DNA of 64,000 nucleotides from Brevibacillus sp. DP1.3A (GTDB lineage: Bacteria; Bacillota; Bacilli; Brevibacillales; Brevibacillaceae): the NCBI RefSeq assembly GCF_013284245.2, contig NZ_CP085876.1, positions 755,001 through 819,000 of the forward strand. The letters run 5' to 3'. Under the pieces are notes generated by a model. That model was not told the DNA's origin and ran no database searches. It was given only the letters and a program-made list of their open reading frames with translations. A program made the translations under genes and the position numbers. Numbering within the stretch: position 1 is the stretch's first letter; each line of letters starts with the position of its first letter. Shown here piece by piece: positions 56,701 to 64,000 of the stretch.

Positions 56701-59700
56701 CAGCCGAAGGTGCTGCAGGAAGATGCGCGTATGCCGGAACATTCTGCTGTGCGGCAAACGGTACTTTTAACAGAGAAGAAAAGCGAGGATGCCGCTACTA
56801 AGCAGCGCAGCCTTCCCGGTAGCGCCCCCCTTGATATCGCGATAATCGGTGTTGCCGGCAGATATCCGGGTGCGCGAAATATGGATGAGTTTTGGGAGCT
56901 GCTGCAAGGTGGCGTCGATTGCGTGACAGAAATTCCGAAGGAACGGTGGGATCATACCCCTTATTTCCACCCTGCCAAAGGAACGACCGGCAAAACAAAT
57001 GGCAAGTGGGGCGGGTTTCTGGAGGGCGTCGATCAGTTTGACCCGTTGTTTTTTAATATTTCGCCGCGTGAAGCCGAGCTCATGGATCCTCAGGAGCGGC
57101 TTTTTTTGCAGTGTGTCTATGAAACAATCGAGGATGCTGGCTACACCCGGGACAGTCTTGCAGGAAGAAAAGGGGACGATGCCGGTTCCAGTGTAGGGGT
57201 ATTCGCAGGTGTCATGTACGAGGAGTACCAGCTTTACGGAGTTCGGGAGACGATGAACGGTAATCCGGTCGCGCTGAACGGAAGTCCGGCGTCGATTGCA
57301 AATCGGGTATCGTATGTTTGTAATTTTAACGGTCCGAGCGTTGCTGTTGATACGATGTGCTCGTCCTCGCTGACGGCCATCCATTTTGCATGCCACAGCC
57401 TGCAAAGAGGAGAGTGCGATGCAGCCATTGCTGGCGGCGTAAACGTCTCGCTGCATCCGAACAAATATCTGTTGCTTGGCCAAGGAAATTTCCTGTCCAC
57501 CAAAGGCCGTTGCGAAAGCTTCGGAGCCGGCGGAGATGGCTATGTCCCCGGGGAAGGCGTTGGAGCCGTCCTGTTGAAGCCGCTTGCGAAGGCCATCGCC
57601 GACGGTGACCAGATTTATGGCGTCATTAAGGGGACATCTATTAATCACGGCGGGAGAACGAACGGTTATTATGTTCCGAATCCGAATGCGCAGGCTTCCG
57701 CAATTGCGCGCGCGTTGAAGGAGTCGGATATAGACGCGAGGTCGATCAGCTATGTAGAGGCCCATGGTACGGGCACATCTCTTGGGGATCCGATTGAAAT
57801 TGCCGGGCTTTCTAAAGCGTTTGAAGCTTATACCGAGGACAAGCAATATTGTGCAATCGGCTCCGTCAAATCGAATATCGGTCACTGCGAAAGTGCCGCA
57901 GGCATAGCGGGTCTGACCAAGGTGCTGCTGCAGCTCAAGCACCGGAAGCTGGTACCGTCGCTGCATGCCGACACGCCCAACCCATATATCGATTTTGCTA
58001 CTACGCCGTTTCAGGTTCAGCGGGAGCTAGGGGAGTGGGAGCGTCCGGCGATGGTGCTTGACGGGAAAATCGAGGAGCAGCCGAGAATGGCTGGCCTTTC
58101 GTCATTCGGAGCCGGCGGTGCGAACGCTCATCTCATCGTTGCCGAGTATATTCCGGATCGTAAGCGTGCCGTGCATGCGCCAAAAGCTCAGCGAGAATGC
58201 ATGATCGTGATCTCCGCGAGAAGTGAAGACCAATTAAAAGAACGGGCTCAGCGTCTGCTGCAGGCGGTTAATAAAGAACTTGAAAATGACGATTCTTTCC
58301 TGATTAACATGTCTTACACACTCCAGGTAGGTCGGGAAGCGATGGAAGAGCGTATGGCCATCGTCGTAAGAACGATCGAGGAGCTGCGGGCAAAGCTTAT
58401 CCAATATGTGGATGGGCAGCTAGGAATTCCGGATTTGTACAGAGGATCGGTAAAACAGAACCGGGAAACCGTTGCGCTCATTGCGGCGGACGAAGATATG
58501 ATGAAAGCGGTCGGGGCCTGGATGACCAAAGGTAAATACGCGAAGTTCCTGGATCTATGGGTAAAAGGGCTGGATATCGACTGGAGCAGTCTCTATGAAG
58601 AAGGCGATAAGCCGGAGAGGGTCAGTCTGCCCACCTATCCGTTCGCACAGGAGCGTTACTGGCTGCCGTCGGTATCGTCTATGGATGAATCAGGGGCGTT
58701 CCGCTCTTTAGAACGACATACTTCTGAGCCCGCTCTTGAGCCTGATGAGAAGGCAAAGGTTATTTCCGCTGAGGAATTTAGATCTCCGCTTGCACATAGC
58801 GGATTGCTCGTGCCGGTGTGGGACCCTGCACCACCGACAGTACGAAACGCGGCTGATCGGAAGCCGAATGGCCGCACAGTTATTATTGGCGGTACGGCCG
58901 CAAGGGTCGCGGAGATCAGGCGGCATGTGGAGGATGCATCGGATGTGCAGCTTCATGCGGGAGAGAACACGGCGGAATTGGCACGGAAGCTGGAGCTGTC
59001 CGGTCCGATCGAGCATTTGATCTGGATTGCTCCGGATGATTCGATAGAAACAGCGCAATCGGAGGCCATGTTGGAGGCGCAGCGTGAAGGGGTACTGATC
59101 CTGTTTCGGACCCTAAAAGCCTTGTTGGCCCTTGGATATGGCATGAAGCCGTTACGGTGGAGCATCATCACGGTTCGAACCGTCCAGGTTTACCGCGGCG
59201 AAGCGATTAAGCCTGCCCATGCAAGCCTCCACGGGTTAATCGGCTCAATGGCCAAGGAATATCCGAACTGGTCCGTTTGTCTAGCGGACATGGAGACGGA
59301 TAACGGCTGGCCGCTCGAGGAACTGTTCGCACTCCCGCCGGATGCGCGGGGCGATGGATGGGCGTACCGGTCCGGGGAATGGTATCGGCAGAGACTGATG
59401 CCGGTGCGTATGACCAAGACTGCAGGTACCGTATACAAGAAGGGTGGCGTCTATGTAGTCATCGGCGGTACGGGTGGCATCGGAGAAGTATGGAGCGAAT
59501 ATATGATTCGGCGTTATCAGGCGAACATCGTTTGGATCGGGCGACGGGGGAAGGATACCGGTATACAGGCCAAGATCGATCGGCTGGCGGAGCTTGGACC
59601 GGCTCCACGCTATATCCAAGCGGATGCGACTGACGGGAAGGCGCTGGAGCGGGCGTATGAAGAAATAATAAACCGATACGGACGCATCCACGGACTGGTC

Positions 59701-60513
59701 CACTCGGCCATCGTACTGCTGGATCAAAGCCTGGCGAACATGGAAGAGGAGCGGTTCGCTGCGGGATTGCGCCCGAAGACAGACGTGAGCGTACGAATGG
59801 CGCAAATATTCGGCCATGAAAAGCTGGACTTTGTCCTGTTCTTCTCATCAATGAACGCGTTTCTGAAGCAGGAGGGGCAAAGCAACTATGCGGCAGGATG
59901 CACGTTCAAGGATGCGTTCGCGCAGCGTCTGGCGACGGAGTGGCCATGTGCCGTGAAGATCATGAACTGGGGCTATTGGGGCAGCACGGGCGCTGTGTCG
60001 TCAGAGCATTACCGCCGGAGAATGGCGCAAGCAGGTATTGTCTCCATTGAACCGGGCGAGGCGATGGACGCGCTGGAATCGCTGCTTGCCGGACCTTTCG
60101 ATCAGCTTGCCCTGATGAAAACGGTGGCAGGTAATGAAATGTTTGGCCAGTCGATCGCCGATGAGCTGGAAGCTTATCCGGAAGAGGACAGCCTGTCTTT
60201 CGAGCATATCGTCAATCATCTTCGTTTGCCAGCGGTTCCGAAGGCTGAAGCTTCGGACTTGCTTAGAGAGGGAGAGTCTGCGGACCGGATTGGAAATTCC
60301 CTGCTATGGGCGGCAGCAAGCATATTGAATGTGCAAGCGGAAGAAATCGAAACGGACATCCCATTCTATGAGTATGGATTCGACCCTGTTAAGCTGGCCG
60401 AATTTTCCCGGTGGATCTCCGACCACTATAAGCTTGCTATGACAAGCGATACGCTCCTTCAACAGGCAACGCTTGGACAGTTGGAGGCCTTCCTTGCGGA
60501 GCAGATCGGATAA
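50782..60513 (+). CDS. Trans-AT polyketide synthase 2: MT-ACP-KS-DH-KR-ACP-KS-KR-ACP(inactive)
   Basis: A 3243-residue synthase with no AT. Order: C-methyltransferase (about 1-370, SAM motif LEIGAGTGG near 184), ACP (DS at Ser456), KS (about 535-960; Cys700, EAHGTG, NIGH), DH (about 1145-1440; His1177 in HVVHGQRVLP, Asp1347 in DGALQ), KR (about 1610-1850; GGAGGLG, Tyr1768), ACP (Ser1922), KS (about 2010-2460; Cys2193), KR (about 2670-3115; GGTGGIG, Tyr3036) and an ACP-like end reading YGFDPVK, where Pro3202 replaces the phosphopantetheine serine. The N-terminal MT-ACP completes the module begun in PKS 1; the C-terminal KS-KR needs the MT-ACP of PKS 3. I use ATG 50782, with AAGGATGG ahead; an upstream in-frame ATG at 50752 is less well placed. 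Confidence 0.9.
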   Translation: MSGFKVGSLQMKWNDPLLCRLLWGQLQSIGMFRERNTTLDALKAAAGLRGIYDRWLEESVAALARHGYLEVSGGNINVYDPSLVHIETIWAEWDRRKMEWLADPNLKSQAVLVEAALKALPEIITGKIPATDVIFPQASMALTEGIYKNNLAADYFNEVIADLVVDYVQERKRQDASVRIRILEIGAGTGGTSAMVFRKLKPHQANIEEYCYTDLSRAFFMHAEKEYRPDNPYLTCQLFDLEKPLAEQRIEPGAYDLVIATNVLHATKQIRQTLRNAKAALKKNGLLLLNELNDNFLFSHLTFGFLDGWWKYEDAELRIPGCPGLYPETWKRVLEEEGFRHVFFPAESRHEWGQQIVIAESDGIVRQLEKRPAFAGVAEPARSRASSSVRLDRIETQHGYPAPPVKVEAANVQDIDRHAISEMIRVVIREKLAESLKVSADMIQDDESFADYGVDSILGIHLVRILNEALKVELETTSLFDYSSVNELTAYIQSAYMDVFIHKNVLEPKAEAANAAADSVVIDTAEQEKEIACDPMTAEGIAIIGMSGRFAGSETTDELWQHIASGHDLVGPITRWDLSSHLAWSGSDACRDGSFLDKIDRFDPMFFNISGLEASYMDPQQRLFLEEAWKTLEDAGYAGSAASSRQCGVYVGCCGSDYNELFGNHPPAQSFWGNAISVIPSRISYFLNLQGPAVTIDTACSSSLTAIHLACQALMSNEVEMALAGGVFVQATSRFYENAIRAGMLSPSGRCYTFDERADGFVPGEGVGVVMLKRLKDALADGDHIYGVIRGSGINQDGTTNGITAPSAKSQERLERQVYDRFQLDPQGIQMIEAHGTGTRLGDPIEFQALTRAFRHYTDKEHYCALGSIKTNIGHSVGAAGVAGVMKILLALKHKQLPPSLHAERINSNIRLEGSPFFINKSIRAWETEPGTPRRAAVSSFGFSGTNAHAVIEEAPPHIGRGKRRRPLYLIVLSARTGEQLRMQADRLAAFCKRENGSIFIGDMSLTLLLGRRHFADRLAFLVRDTEELLLRLETWLMNGEGTGIYGSDGLTKEQREKPDLKQYGNECIAICAAADQDAKFIESLTAVADLYSQGYSLNYEQLFEGCSYNRVSLPTYPFADERYWVNEGGSSPRAGVQEALQSSEAFHPLLHRNVSTFAEQRFKSIFTGKEFFLEDHVVHGQRVLPGAAYLEMARAAIQSAVSDGEYSGKKIRLKNVIWAKPITAGAAAVSAEITLTPSTDGDIAFRVYGPAEAETLLCSEGSVCLEEPGEQPRIQIDRLLKECAARSISRTECYETFNRIGVHYGPSHQVMDILLTGQGKALAKLVLPESLAASVRSFALHPSLLDGALQAASCLLLGLDTEAGCQPGTYPPLPFALQEMELLNECLPVMWAFARFSSGSGRHNQLPSLDIDLLDEQGNICVRMKGYCARVMEAGTRQEDVFFMVPEWRDKAPQPGIANSRVTEHTVILCEPAPMLQASVESAFPGVRCLALTAEEAAMEQRFSHFAQRIFEETQRLLRQVTGRGVIQIVYTPGSGHELLAGLRGLLKTMRLENPHMSGQLIEISQDDTELAIVQKLRDNLDHPEDTHIGYQGSRRMVMTLKRRAPEEGTNSRLWKDDGVYLITGGAGGLGIIFAKEIARAVRGATIILTGRAQCDPNKLYEIKNSVSGNADIVYKQADMTRMEEVKRLVHAIETEYGGLNGVLHSAGVHADNYLLRKSKDEWNAVLAPKVSGLVHLDQATKHIPLDVFVMFSSVVAWLGNPGQADYSTANAFMDAYAAFRSRLAAEGQRKGHTCSINWPLWQEGGMRAGEHAERELAKAIGLIPMSTKAGIRAFDQAMSIGSPNVIVAAGSADRLEQALTGDIQVSSDDVKQYESAMDTLSTEVEERVLLKVREIVSSVIRLPLHRVEADAHMMTFGLDSIIVMQLTGQLERLFGSLPKTLFFEYQNLRDLAKFFIQRHESRCAQLFGDRPQPKVLQEDARMPEHSAVRQTVLLTEKKSEDAATKQRSLPGSAPLDIAIIGVAGRYPGARNMDEFWELLQGGVDCVTEIPKERWDHTPYFHPAKGTTGKTNGKWGGFLEGVDQFDPLFFNISPREAELMDPQERLFLQCVYETIEDAGYTRDSLAGRKGDDAGSSVGVFAGVMYEEYQLYGVRETMNGNPVALNGSPASIANRVSYVCNFNGPSVAVDTMCSSSLTAIHFACHSLQRGECDAAIAGGVNVSLHPNKYLLLGQGNFLSTKGRCESFGAGGDGYVPGEGVGAVLLKPLAKAIADGDQIYGVIKGTSINHGGRTNGYYVPNPNAQASAIARALKESDIDARSISYVEAHGTGTSLGDPIEIAGLSKAFEAYTEDKQYCAIGSVKSNIGHCESAAGIAGLTKVLLQLKHRKLVPSLHADTPNPYIDFATTPFQVQRELGEWERPAMVLDGKIEEQPRMAGLSSFGAGGANAHLIVAEYIPDRKRAVHAPKAQRECMIVISARSEDQLKERAQRLLQAVNKELENDDSFLINMSYTLQVGREAMEERMAIVVRTIEELRAKLIQYVDGQLGIPDLYRGSVKQNRETVALIAADEDMMKAVGAWMTKGKYAKFLDLWVKGLDIDWSSLYEEGDKPERVSLPTYPFAQERYWLPSVSSMDESGAFRSLERHTSEPALEPDEKAKVISAEEFRSPLAHSGLLVPVWDPAPPTVRNAADRKPNGRTVIIGGTAARVAEIRRHVEDASDVQLHAGENTAELARKLELSGPIEHLIWIAPDDSIETAQSEAMLEAQREGVLILFRTLKALLALGYGMKPLRWSIITVRTVQVYRGEAIKPAHASLHGLIGSMAKEYPNWSVCLADMETDNGWPLEELFALPPDARGDGWAYRSGEWYRQRLMPVRMTKTAGTVYKKGGVYVVIGGTGGIGEVWSEYMIRRYQANIVWIGRRGKDTGIQAKIDRLAELGPAPRYIQADATDGKALERAYEEIINRYGRIHGLVHSAIVLLDQSLANMEEERFAAGLRPKTDVSVRMAQIFGHEKLDFVLFFSSMNAFLKQEGQSNYAAGCTFKDAFAQRLATEWPCAVKIMNWGYWGSTGAVSSEHYRRRMAQAGIVSIEPGEAMDALESLLAGPFDQLALMKTVAGNEMFGQSIADELEAYPEEDSLSFEHIVNHLRLPAVPKAEASDLLREGESADRIGNSLLWAAASILNVQAEEIETDIPFYEYGFDPVKLAEFSRWISDHYKLAMTSDTLLQQATLGQLEAFLAEQIG

Positions 60514-60553
60514 ACAACCGGATTCGGAAAAAATCGGAGATGGAGGCTTCTGT

Positions 60554-63500
60554 ATGAGAGAAATGGAAGAGCTGCTATGCCGGCTGCTATGGCAGCAGCT
60601 TCGAACCATGGGGGAATTTGCGGAAGCCAGTTCTATTACGTCCGCATCAATGGCAGCAGCAGGAATAGACGGTAAATATGAGCGCTGGTTTGAGCACACC
60701 CTGGCCGTTCTGACAGAACACGGCTGGCTGAGGATGAAGGATACGGCTTATTTTGCTAATGATCGAAGCAACGGGCTGGAAGCCGCATGGAGCGAGTGGA
60801 ATAACCGCAAACAGGCCTGGCTGGAAGATTCGAGCTTGCGCGCACGGGTCACCTTGCTTGATGCGGTGCTTCATCGGCTCCCGGACATCTTAACAGGCAA
60901 GCTGCCAGCTACAGATGTCCTTTTTCCTAACTCTTCCATGGAATTGGTTGAAGGTATTTATAAAGACAATGAGATTGCGGATTACTTTAATGAGGGAATG
61001 GCTAATGCGGTTGTTGCCTATATCGAAGCAAGTTTGAAACAAAATCCGCATGCGCGGTTTCGATTGCTGGAAATCGGTGCGGGCACAGGCGGGACGAGCG
61101 CCATGGTGATCCGTAAGCTTACGCCGTATCAGGACCGGATAGCGGAATATAAGTATACGGACATTTCGCAGGGATTTCTTCAGCATGCTGAAGCCGTCTT
61201 TAGAACGAAGGCGCCATACTTGTCCTGCCAGCTCTATCATGTCGAGAAGCCTTGCGCCGAGCAGCAAATTCAAACAGGTGTCTACGATCTTGTGCTTGCG
61301 TCAAATGTGCTTCACGCGACGGCGAATATTCGGTCAACCCTCAGAAACGCCAAGACGCTGCTGAAAAAAAACGGTCTGCTGCTCATCAATGAGATCAGCG
61401 TCAATTCGCTGTTTGCCCATCTAACATTCGGTCTGCTGCAAGGGTGGTGGCTATATGAGGATCAAATGATTCGGATCCCGGGCTGTCCAGGCCTTTACCC
61501 GGAAGCCTGGAGAAGGGTTCTGAGTCAAGAAGGCTTTCAGCACGTGCTGTTCCCCGTCAAGGAAGCTCATGCGCTGGGGCAGCAGATCATTATTGCCCAA
61601 AGCGACGGTATCGTTCGCCAATCGCGAATCAGCGAAGCTGATGTTGCAGGGATGGAGGCAGCGGCCGGTTCTGCTTCCATCACGGTGCAGAAGACGGGGA
61701 AAGACTCTGTCTCTGTACATGAAGCAATGGACGAAGGACAAGTTAAACGCCGCATCCGGAGTATATTAATGGACAACTTGTCCGTATCGCTAAAGCTCGA
61801 CAAACAGCGCATCGATACGGATGAATCGTTCTCTGATTACGGCTTGGATTCCATTACCGGGGTTCAATTCGTTAAGCAGATCAACAACGTCTTGGGGACG
61901 GCCTTACCCACGACGATTTTGTTCGATTACAGCTCGATCCGGAAATTGACCGATTATTTGTGGAGTGCGTTCGGTCCGGTTATTACGGCTCAATGGGCAG
62001 AAGCAGCAACAGTTGGCAACGTACCTTCCATGACCTCTGATAAGGAGGCAGGCCATCGAAAGCCGCCCGTGCAGCAAGAGAAGAAAACCGTTTCCTCCGA
62101 TGATACGGACCAGTTGGGAGAGGCCTTTTATAAAGAGCCTATCGCTATCATCGGCATGAGCGGTAAATTTGCCAAATCAGATACACTCGAGGAATTGTGG
62201 AAGCACTTAGAAAACGGCGACGACCTCGTGGAGAAGGTAACGCGTTGGGACTTGTCTTCTTATATGGAGAACGATTCTTTCTGCAATTTCGGCAGCTTCA
62301 TCGAAGGATTCGATCTTTTTGACCCGTTATTTTTTAACATCTCCCCGACGGAAGCTGCCTATATGGACCCGCAGCAAAGGCTTTTTCTGGAAGAGACCTG
62401 GAAGGCGCTGGAGCATGCCGGTTATGCCGGAAAGGGAATGGATGGGCGAGCTTGCGGGATTTATGCCGGATTTAATATGAATTATTACGCCGAGCTGATC
62501 GAGGATCGGCCTCCGGCACAAGCGATGTGGGGGAACGCAGGGTCCGTTATTCCCGCACGTCTATCGTACTATCTCAATCTGCAGGGTCCTGCAGTAACGG
62601 TAGATACCGCGTGCTCCAGCTCGCTTGTGGCTATCCATTTGGCTTGTCAGAGCTTGTGGAGCCGGGAGACCGAGGCCGCCATTGCCGGAGGGGTGTTTCT
62701 TCAGCCTACGCCAGGCTTTTATATTAGCGCAACCCGGGCTGGAATGCTCTCCGCAGATGGGCGATGCTATACATTCGACGACCGTGCCAACGGATTCGTT
62801 CCGGGCGAGGGTGTAGGTGTCGTCGTGTTGAAACGGCTGCAGGATGCACTGAAAGACGGCGATTCCATCTATGGTGTCATCCGCGGTAGCGCCACGAATC
62901 AAGACGGGACAACAAATGGGATAACGGCACCAAGCGCGAGGTCTCAGGAAATGCTGCTGCGTCAGGTGTATGATTCATTCGGTCTTAACCCGGCGGACAT
63001 CCAATTGGTCGAGGCGCATGGGACCGGAACCCGGTTGGGCGATCCGATCGAGTACCAAGCGCTCAGCCGGGCATTCCGTCAGCATACGAGCAAAAACGGA
63101 TATTGCGCATTGGGTTCGATCAAAACGAATATCGGACATACGACAGCCGCAGCAGGAATTGCGGGATTGCTAAAAATTTTGCTGGCCATGAAGCATCGGA
63201 AGCTGCCTCCTTCGCTGCATTTTCAATCGATAAATGGAAACATAGAGGCATCTGATAGTCCATTTTACATCAATACATCGCTGAAGAATTGGGAGGTTGA
63301 GGCAGGGGGGAAACGACGAGCTGCCATCAGCGCATTCGGATTTAGCGGAACGAACGCCCATATGGTAATCGAGGAAGCTCCGGATACGGCGCCGCCACGT
63401 ACGCACAAGCCCGCCTACCTCATCGCACTGTCGGCGCGGACAGCCGGACAACTGCGCAGGCAAGCGGAACAAATGATGGCGTACGTCAAAGGCGAACCGG

Positions 63501-64000
63501 ATGTCGATCTTGGACATGTAAGCTTTACGCTTCTTCTGGGCCGAAAGCACTTTCCTCACAGGATCGCCTGCATCGTGCAGAACGCCGGACAGTTGGCGGA
63601 GCGGTTGACCGCATGGCTGGAGAACGGGCAAGCCGTAGACCTGTTTCAATCCGATCCCGGAGCCGAGCTGCCTCTAGAGGAGCTCCCGAGCGATCATTAT
63701 GGCTATGCCTGTATGGATGCGTGTGCGCGGGAAACTGAGCGAATGAACTATTTGGAACGGATTGCGTCGATTTTGGAGCTGTATACGCAAGGCTATGAGA
63801 TGTCATTCGATCGTTTATTCGCGGATGGCCGTTACATCAGGCTGGCGCTTCCTGTTTATCCGTTTGCGCGGGAACGTTATTGGGTGCCTGAATCCGCCGC
63901 AAGACCAGCTGTCCGGACAAAACCGTCGGAGGGCGCCGTCCTGCATCCGCTGCTTCACCGTAAAATACCGGCAGTTGAAGGAACAGGCTTTCGCTCCACG
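60554..64000 (+). CDS. Trans-AT polyketide synthase 3: MT-ACP-KS-DH... (3' end outside window)
   Basis: The frame stays open for 1149 codons to the last base, so the protein is cut by the window. It starts with a C-methyltransferase (about 1-365; SAM site LEIGAGTGG near 173) very similar to that of PKS 2, followed by an ACP with intact serine (YGLDSIT, Ser433), and a KS (about 530-955; DTACSSSL with Cys687, EAHGTG, NIGH) that resembles the first KS of PKS 2, including the WGNAGSVIPARLSYYLNLQGP block. A post-KS linker ending YPFARERYW leads into LHPLLHRK, the opening of a DH domain, near 1130. AGATGGAGG precedes the ATG. It lies 40 bases after PKS 2, and no stop or terminator intervenes. Confidence 0.9.
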   Translation, partial: MREMEELLCRLLWQQLRTMGEFAEASSITSASMAAAGIDGKYERWFEHTLAVLTEHGWLRMKDTAYFANDRSNGLEAAWSEWNNRKQAWLEDSSLRARVTLLDAVLHRLPDILTGKLPATDVLFPNSSMELVEGIYKDNEIADYFNEGMANAVVAYIEASLKQNPHARFRLLEIGAGTGGTSAMVIRKLTPYQDRIAEYKYTDISQGFLQHAEAVFRTKAPYLSCQLYHVEKPCAEQQIQTGVYDLVLASNVLHATANIRSTLRNAKTLLKKNGLLLINEISVNSLFAHLTFGLLQGWWLYEDQMIRIPGCPGLYPEAWRRVLSQEGFQHVLFPVKEAHALGQQIIIAQSDGIVRQSRISEADVAGMEAAAGSASITVQKTGKDSVSVHEAMDEGQVKRRIRSILMDNLSVSLKLDKQRIDTDESFSDYGLDSITGVQFVKQINNVLGTALPTTILFDYSSIRKLTDYLWSAFGPVITAQWAEAATVGNVPSMTSDKEAGHRKPPVQQEKKTVSSDDTDQLGEAFYKEPIAIIGMSGKFAKSDTLEELWKHLENGDDLVEKVTRWDLSSYMENDSFCNFGSFIEGFDLFDPLFFNISPTEAAYMDPQQRLFLEETWKALEHAGYAGKGMDGRACGIYAGFNMNYYAELIEDRPPAQAMWGNAGSVIPARLSYYLNLQGPAVTVDTACSSSLVAIHLACQSLWSRETEAAIAGGVFLQPTPGFYISATRAGMLSADGRCYTFDDRANGFVPGEGVGVVVLKRLQDALKDGDSIYGVIRGSATNQDGTTNGITAPSARSQEMLLRQVYDSFGLNPADIQLVEAHGTGTRLGDPIEYQALSRAFRQHTSKNGYCALGSIKTNIGHTTAAAGIAGLLKILLAMKHRKLPPSLHFQSINGNIEASDSPFYINTSLKNWEVEAGGKRRAAISAFGFSGTNAHMVIEEAPDTAPPRTHKPAYLIALSARTAGQLRRQAEQMMAYVKGEPDVDLGHVSFTLLLGRKHFPHRIACIVQNAGQLAERLTAWLENGQAVDLFQSDPGAELPLEELPSDHYGYACMDACARETERMNYLERIASILELYTQGYEMSFDRLFADGRYIRLALPVYPFARERYWVPESAARPAVRTKPSEGAVLHPLLHRKIPAVEGTGFRST

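Noticed and set aside
56767-57966. 399-codon minus-strand frame under PKS2
   Set aside because: It lies antisense to an intact KS domain and has no recognisable protein features.
40085-64000. Second copy of the tmRNA 3' end as an attachment site
   Set aside because: I found no repeat of the GTTCGAATCC...CTCCACCA end in the window; the far boundary would be outside.

Overview
The window looks like the chromosome of a Brevibacillus-type endospore-forming Firmicute (brevis group most likely). Three things point there. The core gene order is that of Bacillales: yvcD-trxB-rapZ-yvcK-whiA-crh, then clpP, sigL-cggR-gap-pgk-tpiA-gpmI-eno, and secG-rnr-smpB-ssrA. There are sporulation-associated genes (an SspH-type spore protein and a PAS sensor kinase). 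The tmRNA encodes the tag GNKQLSLAA. No phage integrase, transposase, CRISPR array or plasmid replication gene is visible.

Layout. Positions 1-5.8 kb: thioredoxin reductase, the RapZ/YvcK/WhiA/Crh regulatory block and small spore-related genes. 5.8-11.6 kb: clpP with a CtsR-type box, a DnaA-box cluster, a secreted domain protein, a Liv-type binding lipoprotein, three very small genes and a triple-PAS histidine kinase. 11.6-15.1 kb: a Fur-boxed siderophore uptake locus (lipoprotein and two permeases, no ATPase). 15.1-16.6 kb: two tandem secreted PPC-like proteins and tRNA-Arg(CCG). 16.7-27.1 kb: sigL, a glutaredoxin-like gene and the glycolytic operon, with an NhaC-type antiporter inserted between cggR and gap. 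27.2-31.9 kb: a second siderophore uptake locus, this one with an ATPase, interrupted by two large palindromic elements. 31.9-35.8 kb: an ECF sigma/membrane partner pair, a FetAB-like exporter and a membrane cytochrome c. 36-40.1 kb: secG, rnr, smpB and tmRNA.

From just behind tmRNA to the end of the window lies a trans-acyltransferase polyketide synthase locus. It has a divergent LoaP/NusG-type antiterminator, then a plus-strand transcription unit: promoter, leader hairpin, phosphopantetheinyl transferase, an intrinsic terminator, a PksB-like metallo-hydrolase, an acylhydrolase-AT-ER tridomain protein, and three PKS proteins, the last cut off by the window end. None of the PKS proteins contains an AT domain, so malonyl units must be loaded in trans by the AT-ER protein. 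LoaP would let polymerase pass the terminator between the first and second genes.

The most unusual feature is a repeated split-module design. PKS1 and PKS2 both end in KR plus an ACP-like fold whose phosphopantetheine serine is replaced (by Ala and Pro). The following protein in each case begins without a KS, with a C-methyltransferase and a normal ACP. The two KR-pseudoACP ends are near-copies of each other at DNA level. The product is not identifiable from the window; the modules present predict a reduced, repeatedly alpha-methylated polyketide segment.
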